Below, one piece after another: positions 58,117-64,000 of a stretch of DNA of 64,000 bases (position 1 is its first letter; each line of letters begins with the position of its first letter). The notes beneath the pieces were generated by a model. The model was not told the origin of the DNA, made no database searches, and saw only the letters and a program-made list of their open reading frames with translations. The position numbers and the translations under genes are program-made. The stretch spans positions 1-64,000 of the forward strand of contig JACDQD010000005.1 in NCBI GenBank assembly GCA_019843655.1, read 5' to 3'. The stretch is from Lethocerus indicus (Eukaryota; Arthropoda; Insecta; Hemiptera; Belostomatidae).

Positions 58117-58305
58117 ATTAGGGGTACCCGAAAGTGATCAACATTTTGACTTTGGAATTAATTTTATTTTGCTAAAAAGAAACTTTAATTATTAATCTAC
58201 TATATATATTCACCGATATTATCGACAACTCTCCGCCGCCACTTTTACCCTCGATTTCCCTCTCGAGGAACTCCTAAAGACCGAAATACATCTTATCAAA
58301 TTGTC
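58117..58305 (-). mobile_element. Mariner-derived MITE, copy M8
   Basis: TTAGGGGTACCCGAAAGTGA, shared interior, and a decayed right end CATCTTATCAAATTGTCCAG. Confidence 0.8.
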
Positions 58306-58603
58306 CAGTAATTTTTTCCAGCAGGTTTTCTTATTGCTAAAATAAATAAATGCCCTATCGAGAATGACTTATTCACCCGGATATCTTCCAAAGATAAACC
58401 TAGAAGTCTAAATTTATGATTTGGATAAAAAAAAAGATTTGATAAAAAAAGAGTTCGGGACATTCTAAGGGGGGGTAAAAACATCAAATTGGGCGGTGGG
58501 GGTTATAAAATATTTATGAAAAAAAAAAATTGAATGTTCTAACGGCAACATCTTCTCTGCCCATATTCGTGATCACGAAGCATACGGTTCTTTTTTATTG
58601 TTA

Positions 58604-58700
58604 AAACAGCTACCTCACGCTACTGAAGATGGCGAGCGGCCGAAACCGGTCTAGCAAAAGACCAAATCGGCGAGAGGAGACAGAAACACCACAAAGCTAA
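58604..58700 (-). mobile_element. Fold-back element half copy B12
   Basis: Only the right arm: CTACTGAAGATGGCGAGCGG, GGTCTAGCAAAAGACCAAAT, GGAGACAGAAACACCACAAA. Confidence 0.8.
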
Positions 58701-60584
58701 TTTTGTAAATACTATCCCAATTTTTTCTTTATTTATTGTACATTCGACACGCAGTTATAAGATTATTATTTGTTTTATAAAAAAAATAGAGCACATATTT
58801 CGTATCAGAACTGAATATCAATTGTGAATTCAAATTTCATACTCAAATTCATTCAAACTGAATTTAATGCACTGAAATAGTTGGCGATAGTTCCGGCAGA
58901 ATGAGCGGCCGTACGCCGCCGGAAAGTTCACCAGTTGGCCGATAGATGGCTGTGCAATCGCCCGTCATTACGACGAGTTAACGCTCCATTGAACAACATG
59001 ATTAGTTAAGCGTAGAAAATACGAAAACGGTCTATATTCATTCGTACGAATATATCTTGAAGAAAATCGACATTTTGCTAATATTTTCTCGCAGACCTGG
59101 TCCACTAGTGTGGACGCAAACCGAGTTTATGGAAGCTTGTTTTCCAAAGGAGATTAACTGTTCTAGAAGAAAACAATACTAAATAACTAATTTACTTTGT
59201 AAGTAGAAGAAGAATGAAAATATAGATATGAATTCCATTCCCTTCGAGCTGGAAATTAACAAAAATATTGAGGTGAAATTCAACTTTTCCAATGGTCCTC
59301 AAAGTACAACGTCCTGATAACGTGGAAGGCGTTATCAGTCAAACATATATTGGGGCTGTAACAGTTGGAGCGACTGTAAAAAATATGTAAAATAAATAAA
59401 TTTTCAGTACTTTGGAAAGAGCCAGTTCTAGATAATTTTCTCTACAATTTTTTAGTAGTCAACTGCGACTGTCGCAAGCAATATTTGGGTCGGGTTTAAA
59501 TTCGAACTTACTTGGCGTAAGTTTTTATTTATTCACTCAATAAGCACGATGCGTCTAATCTGGAATCGCTTCGCCTTTTTATATGAGGGATTTAAAAATT
59601 TGTTGAAATCAATTGAAAAAACGACGGAAAATATTTCCTTCGAACGGCCGCTCAACCGAAACTGCTTCGGTAAAAGTAAAATTACAAAGAAAAACTTACC
59701 GTTTTCCGAAACGCGCGAAGTTAGAGAGAGAAAATTGCGCCTCTGAATTGGACTCTGAATAGGGAAATTCTTGTGAAAATCGGAGTCTCGAGGTCGAATA
59801 TTTTCCATCGACGGCCCGACCAATTTTTCCCTTCACTATTATTTATTTTTCTTCGTCCTTCGGCGAAAAAAAGAAATACAGTTCCGACCGACCGTTTTGC
59901 ATACAGTTTTGGTCCCGATCGGGCAACGAATACGGAATTTTCCCGTTTTTCCCTTACGCCCTTCTCGCAGGACGAGGTCAACCGAGAGCTTTTATTCGAT
60001 CCAAGTTCAAAATGACGGGCAAACTAAGTCCCATATGGCGATAGAGCGTCACGCCGCTCGTGCTAATTTAATTCAATTATACTGTCGCAAAAGAAACTAA
60101 TACATTCGAGATACAATGCGGCCAACGTCAAATACACAGTACGCTTTGTATGTAGTTTTCAAAATTAGAATCCTAGAAAGTAGTTAAGTCCAATATATAT
60201 ATACATAAAATTTTAAATTTCCCGCATTTTCAACTTTCCTTTCGAGAGGGTCACGGAAAGTCGGTTCAAGAATATCAAGCACTGTTCGGTTATTTCTATT
60301 CTTCTAAATATTTTTTTAGTTCGTCAGAAAATCGTCCTTCAGTATATCTAGGTATGTATATTTTGACTAAGGTTTACATTAAATACCGTAAATTTCGTGT
60401 GTTCCAAACGAAAACGGTTATTCTGACACTGTTTACGTTGAACATTTTTCGGGATTCTTAAAATTATTTCCATCAAAGCGATGGGCTGGGGGTAAATTTA
60501 TACTTTTCGATTTCAGACCTACTGGTTTCCGGTAAGATAGAGGGTAACTTAAAGTAGGAATCGATGATATACTTAATGAAACCT
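58701..60584. other. Gene-poor interval
   Basis: No gene supported. 59550-60015 has moderately long overlapping frames on both strands (up to 96 codons) without recognisable motifs. Confidence 0.4.
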
Positions 60585-61285
60585 TAATACACCTAAATTC
60601 ATCTTAATCAACCATAATCCGCCTTAATTCACCTTAATCTACTGTAATCCACCTTAATCCACCTTAATCCACCTTAATCCACCTTAATCCACCTTAATCC
60701 ACCTTAATCCACCTTAATCCACCTTAATCCACCTTAATCCACCTTAATCCACCTTAATCCACCTTAATCCACCTTAATCCACCTTAATCCACCTTAATCC
60801 ACCCTAATCAACCTTAATCCACATAATCCACCCCAATCCACATTAATCCACCGTAATCCACCTTTATCCATCTAAATCCACCTTAATCAACCATAATCCG
60901 CCTTAATCCACCTCAATACACTCGAATCAACACTAATCCACCTTAATTCGCCTTAATCTACCGTTATCCACCGTAATGCACCTTACTCCAACTTAATCCA
61001 TCCTCATGTACCCTCATCCACCTGCATCTACCCTCATGCAATTTAATCCACCTTACCCCATCTTAATACACCCTGATACACCATAATTCACCATAATCCA
61101 TCTTACTCCTTCACTTAATCCACCTCAATACACACTAATCAACACTAATCAAATTTAATCCACCTCAATCCACTCCAACATAATCCACCCTCATCCAAGT
61201 TAATCCACCATAATCCATTTAAATGCACCATAGTTCACCTTACTTCAACTTAGTCCACCTTAATCCACACTAATCAACCTTAGTT
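60585..61285. repeat. 10-bp satellite CCACCTTAAT
   Basis: About 70 copies. 60651-60800 is perfect (15 units); both sides decay progressively through single substitutions and small indels, for example CACCATAATC and CACCCTCATC. A textbook picture of recent homogenisation at the centre. Confidence 0.95.
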
Positions 61286-61685
61286 AAACATTTTTCAGGT
61301 TCATCTCTTTTCAAGTGAATATATATATTTTTAGGCAAATATATTATTTTATATTCGGAAACCACCAGCAAGTGGGCTCCGTCGGAAGGGTTTTTTTTAC
61401 CGTTTCCTCCTCAAGGGCCCTCTTTGGAACTCTTATCAGTATGACAATTTTAGTTGAGCTATCGATTAATTGAAATTCTATCAGATTGTAGAATATGACA
61501 GCTAATGTATGAAAAATGGGAAAGGCGCGAAAAAAAAAAAATTGAGAATAAAGCGCTCGAACGAGAAAGGGCGTAATTGAAGGCCGAACGGATGTCGCTG
61601 AATCGAACGAACGCGGAAACAGTTTCTAATAGAGAATTATTATACGGTCCGCGTTTGTGATATACATTCGGGCGTATGTATATAG
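61286..61685. other. Intergenic, upstream of G16
   Basis: No gene; a minus-strand frame at 61459-61818 overlaps the G16 promoter and is not credible. Confidence 0.4.
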
Positions 61686-61947
61686 CAAGGACAAGGGAAA
61701 GGGTGTCCGCCACACCCGTTATGTCCACAGAGAGAGAGAGAGAGAGACACTGAACACGCCCCATTCTCTTATAATAATAAACTAGTTCTCTATCTCTTTG
61801 TGTGTCCATATACCGCAATTACTTGACACCCAACAACCCCACCCCCGCCCCCCGTCGTGTATATAAAACTGTGTCTGCACCAAAGTCGTTGCATTCTTCC
61901 GTTGCACTTTCTTAGCGACCGACAAACATCCGAAGAGACATCGCATC
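61686..61947 (+). promoter_or_regulatory. G16 promoter and 5' UTR
   Basis: CAAGGACAAGGGAAAGGG at 61686, CCACACCC (one change from CCACGCCC) at 61710-61717, an (AG)10 run at about 61728-61747, TATATAAAA at 61860-61868. AGACCT is absent; AGACATCGCATC precedes the ATG. Confidence 0.75.
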
Positions 61948-63300
61948 ATGTACAAGCTGGTGAGAATTGATTCACATCCGTCAGTGGAATTATTATAAAA
62001 CAGAACTATTTCGCACTATACGCACAATTTAATTGATATACTACGGCGGTACAATATTCATCAATGACACGCAATTATTATTTATATGATTGAACCGAAT
62101 CAAAAATTTCTGTTTACACTGCAGATAAACGCATTGGACGGGTTTTATAGCGTGTTTTCGGAGAGAAATATTTAAAAATAGGAAAGAAAATTTTAGGGTG
62201 CAAAAGGCACTGTAGGGTTTATATTGTGCGTTTTGTATTTCACCCTTTATAAAACTCCAAGAGACAATTTCCAGTTGACTCGTTGAACAGCCCCGAGGTT
62301 GTTAACTGCATGACAAGGTCATGTTTCTAACTAGACAATCGGTATTGGGACGAATCTGAAACTTTCCACAACCATTCATTCGGTCCACTAATCTGGCCAA
62401 GAGATGGCGTCGTGAGTCGGAATGTAAATCGTGTGACAAATTTGTCACACAGCATGCTGTATCGATTCTCTGTTCAGATTGGGCATGCGTGAGAGGTCTC
62501 ACCCTCACCCGGGTGACAAATTCATTATGAAGCGATTCGTTTCGCTCATCGCGGACCCAGTTTCGTCCCTCGAGTAATAAGTTTGCAATTATTTTTAAAA
62601 GCAATTTAAATATTTTTCCAGGTTGTGTTGTTCGCCGTCATGGCCGTAGGAAGCTGCAGCTGGGCCGGCCACGGGCCGTGGGGCGGTCACGGCGGTTGGG
62701 GCGGCTACGGCTACGGTCTGTGGGGCGGCCACGGGGGCTGGGGAGGAGCGACATGGGCCGCCGCCCCCGCCCTGGCCGCCGCTAACGGCGCCGCCCACAA
62801 CTCCGCCACTGACATAGTCGCCGCCGCCAACAGGGACGCCCAGGCGGCCACCGCCGCCGCCACCGCCCTCGCTGCTCCCCGCGAAGCGACACGCCGCGCC
62901 GCCGCCTCCGTCGCGGCCGGAGCCCACTGGGCCGCCGCCCTCGCCGTCTACACCGCCGCCGGCCGCGTTCGCCGCCCCGCCTGGGCCGGAGCCTACGGCC
63001 TGGGCTGGGCCGGCGCTAACGCCGCCTCCCACGCCGCCTCCACCGCCAGGCTGGCCGCCGCCACCGGGGCCGCCGTCGCCCGCACCGCCGCCGCCAACAC
63101 TCACGCCGCCCTCGCCGCCCCGCCTGGACCGGTCTCAACGCCGCCTCTCACGCCGCCTCCCACGCCGCCGCCACCGCTAGGCTGGCTTGCCGCCACAGGG
63201 CCATGCTGTCGTCCGCGCCGCCGCCGCCAACGTCCACGCCGCCCCCGGCTGGGGACTCGGCCACGGTGTCCACGGCCTCCACGGTCTTCACGGCTGGTAA
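61948..63300 (+). CDS. G16: divergent Ala/Gly-rich secreted structural protein
   Basis: Exon 1 61948-61959 (donor GTGAGA), a 662-bp intron, exon 2 62622-63300 ending TAA. It reads MYKLVVLFAVMAVGS, then a long Gly/His/Trp/Tyr block (WAGHGPWGGHGGWGGYGYGL and WGGHGGWGGATWAA), AAANRDAQAATAAATALAAP, further WAGA and WTGLNAA modules and the tail HGVHGLHGLHGW. Two missing bases, one in the C-run 63118-63121 and one between 63180 and 63240, put the end in another frame. A paired gain and loss around 62961-62978 turns an expected AAAAFAAPAW into AAGRVRRPAW. Repaired length is about 230 aa. AATAAA at 63362-63367. Low identity to the others and the long intron suggest an old branch. Confidence 0.75.
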
Positions 63301-64000
63301 ACTCCAGTACACTCGACTGTAATTTTACCTACTCCTCTATATTTCTCCCCCATGCGATGTAAATAAATTATATTTTTTTATTTCCGAGTCCCCGCCTCAT
63401 TTACACCCATACTAGCCAATAATTAGAAGAATATCTCCCAAATAAGCCTGTTTTCGCCGCTAATCTATCACTGATATTATGTAATGTAATCCGGTCTATT
63501 TGTAAATTTTCGCCACAGCGTGAAGAAAATCTCATGCTCGATAATGTTCCTCTATCATAAATTATAACATTGTTTAAAGAAAAAAAAAATCAGAATTATA
63601 ACTATATCAATCCTGTATAACCAAGATCTTTTTACCAGATTTTATTTTTGCACAACCAACCTTACACTTAGTTCAGTACAATTGCAGTATATTTATTTCT
63701 GACTTGATAAAAGAAGACGCCAAATAATTGCACTTTTCGACTCGAATGAAACAATAAAACAGAAATTTCTTGACGAAACTTTATACGATATCATAGTGAA
63801 CGTACTCGTTCCGGGCATAGTTCGAATTCCTCTTTTTTTCCTATTGCAAGGCCAATGTCATTATCATTTTTTACCAACACTCGTGCCTTTCAGTTTCCCG
63901 TCGTCAAAAGTGTTCTCTTAGAAATAAATACACTTGAAGAATTTACCGCACTGTTTGTCTCATAAACTTATATATTACCTATTCCGTTTATTGTTCAATT
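63301..64000. other. 3' flank of G16 to window end
   Basis: AT-rich; beyond the poly(A) signal I see no gene or repeat. Confidence 0.45.

Noticed and set aside
60585..61285. Telomeric repeat
   Set aside because: The unit CCACCTTAAT is not the insect TTAGG type and the array is internal with degraded edges.
5369..63300. Silk fibroin gene cluster
   Set aside because: Alanine runs invite the idea, but proteins of 118-262 aa with a 12-nt first exon and Gly/His/Trp blocks fit cuticle-type proteins better; not fully excluded.

Overview
The window looks like nuclear DNA of an arthropod, most likely an insect. It is AT-rich with GC-rich coding islands, introns with GT-AG ends, TATA/initiator promoters, mariner-type repeats and satellites. 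The species cannot be named from the sequence.

Its core is a tandem family of 16 paralogous two-exon genes, G1 to G16, between about 5.2 and 63.3 kb; 15 are on + and G15 is on -. Exon 1 is 12 nt and codes MYKL. A phase-0 intron follows, and exon 2 codes the rest of a signal peptide, a Gly/His/Trp block, one or more alanine-rich modules containing AANRDA, a run of N-x-A-A-A pentads and usually a tail ending HGHW. This is the architecture of insect structural cuticle proteins, although a silk, eggshell or gland secretion protein is not excluded. Subfamilies: G1, G8, G9, G10 (SSVIGHGWGGHG); G3-G7 (ECSVIGHGWAGHG); G11-G14 (GGIVGHGWGGHG); and the singletons G2, G15 and G16. Start codons from G2 to G15 lie 2.4 to 3.6 kb apart, so much of the array arose by roughly 3-kb unit duplication.

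The promoters share a layout: a CAAGG(A/C/T)CG box, then in most genes CCACGCCC 8-30 bp on, then TATA, an initiator (often TCAGT) and an AGACCT motif in the 5' UTR. This suggests joint control, perhaps by a nuclear receptor of FTZ-F1 type plus a KLF/Sp factor.

Every exon 2 carries one to about fourteen 1-2 nt length differences from its paralogs, mostly CCCCC read as CCCC. When these are undone, subfamily members return to the same length or differ by whole pentads. Long-read homopolymer error therefore explains most of them better than 16 independent pseudogenes. Genes are annotated as CDS with breaks noted.

Layout: 1-4.85 kb, two satellites; 5.2-6.2 kb, G1; 6.2-18.8 kb, a gene-poor gap full of mariner remnants, fold-back elements and a (CTCTAT)n block; 18.8-57.8 kb, G2-G15 with repeats between; 56.3-56.6 kb, a 44-bp tandem repeat; 60.6-61.3 kb, a 10-bp satellite; 61.7-63.3 kb, G16; then no recognised gene to the end.
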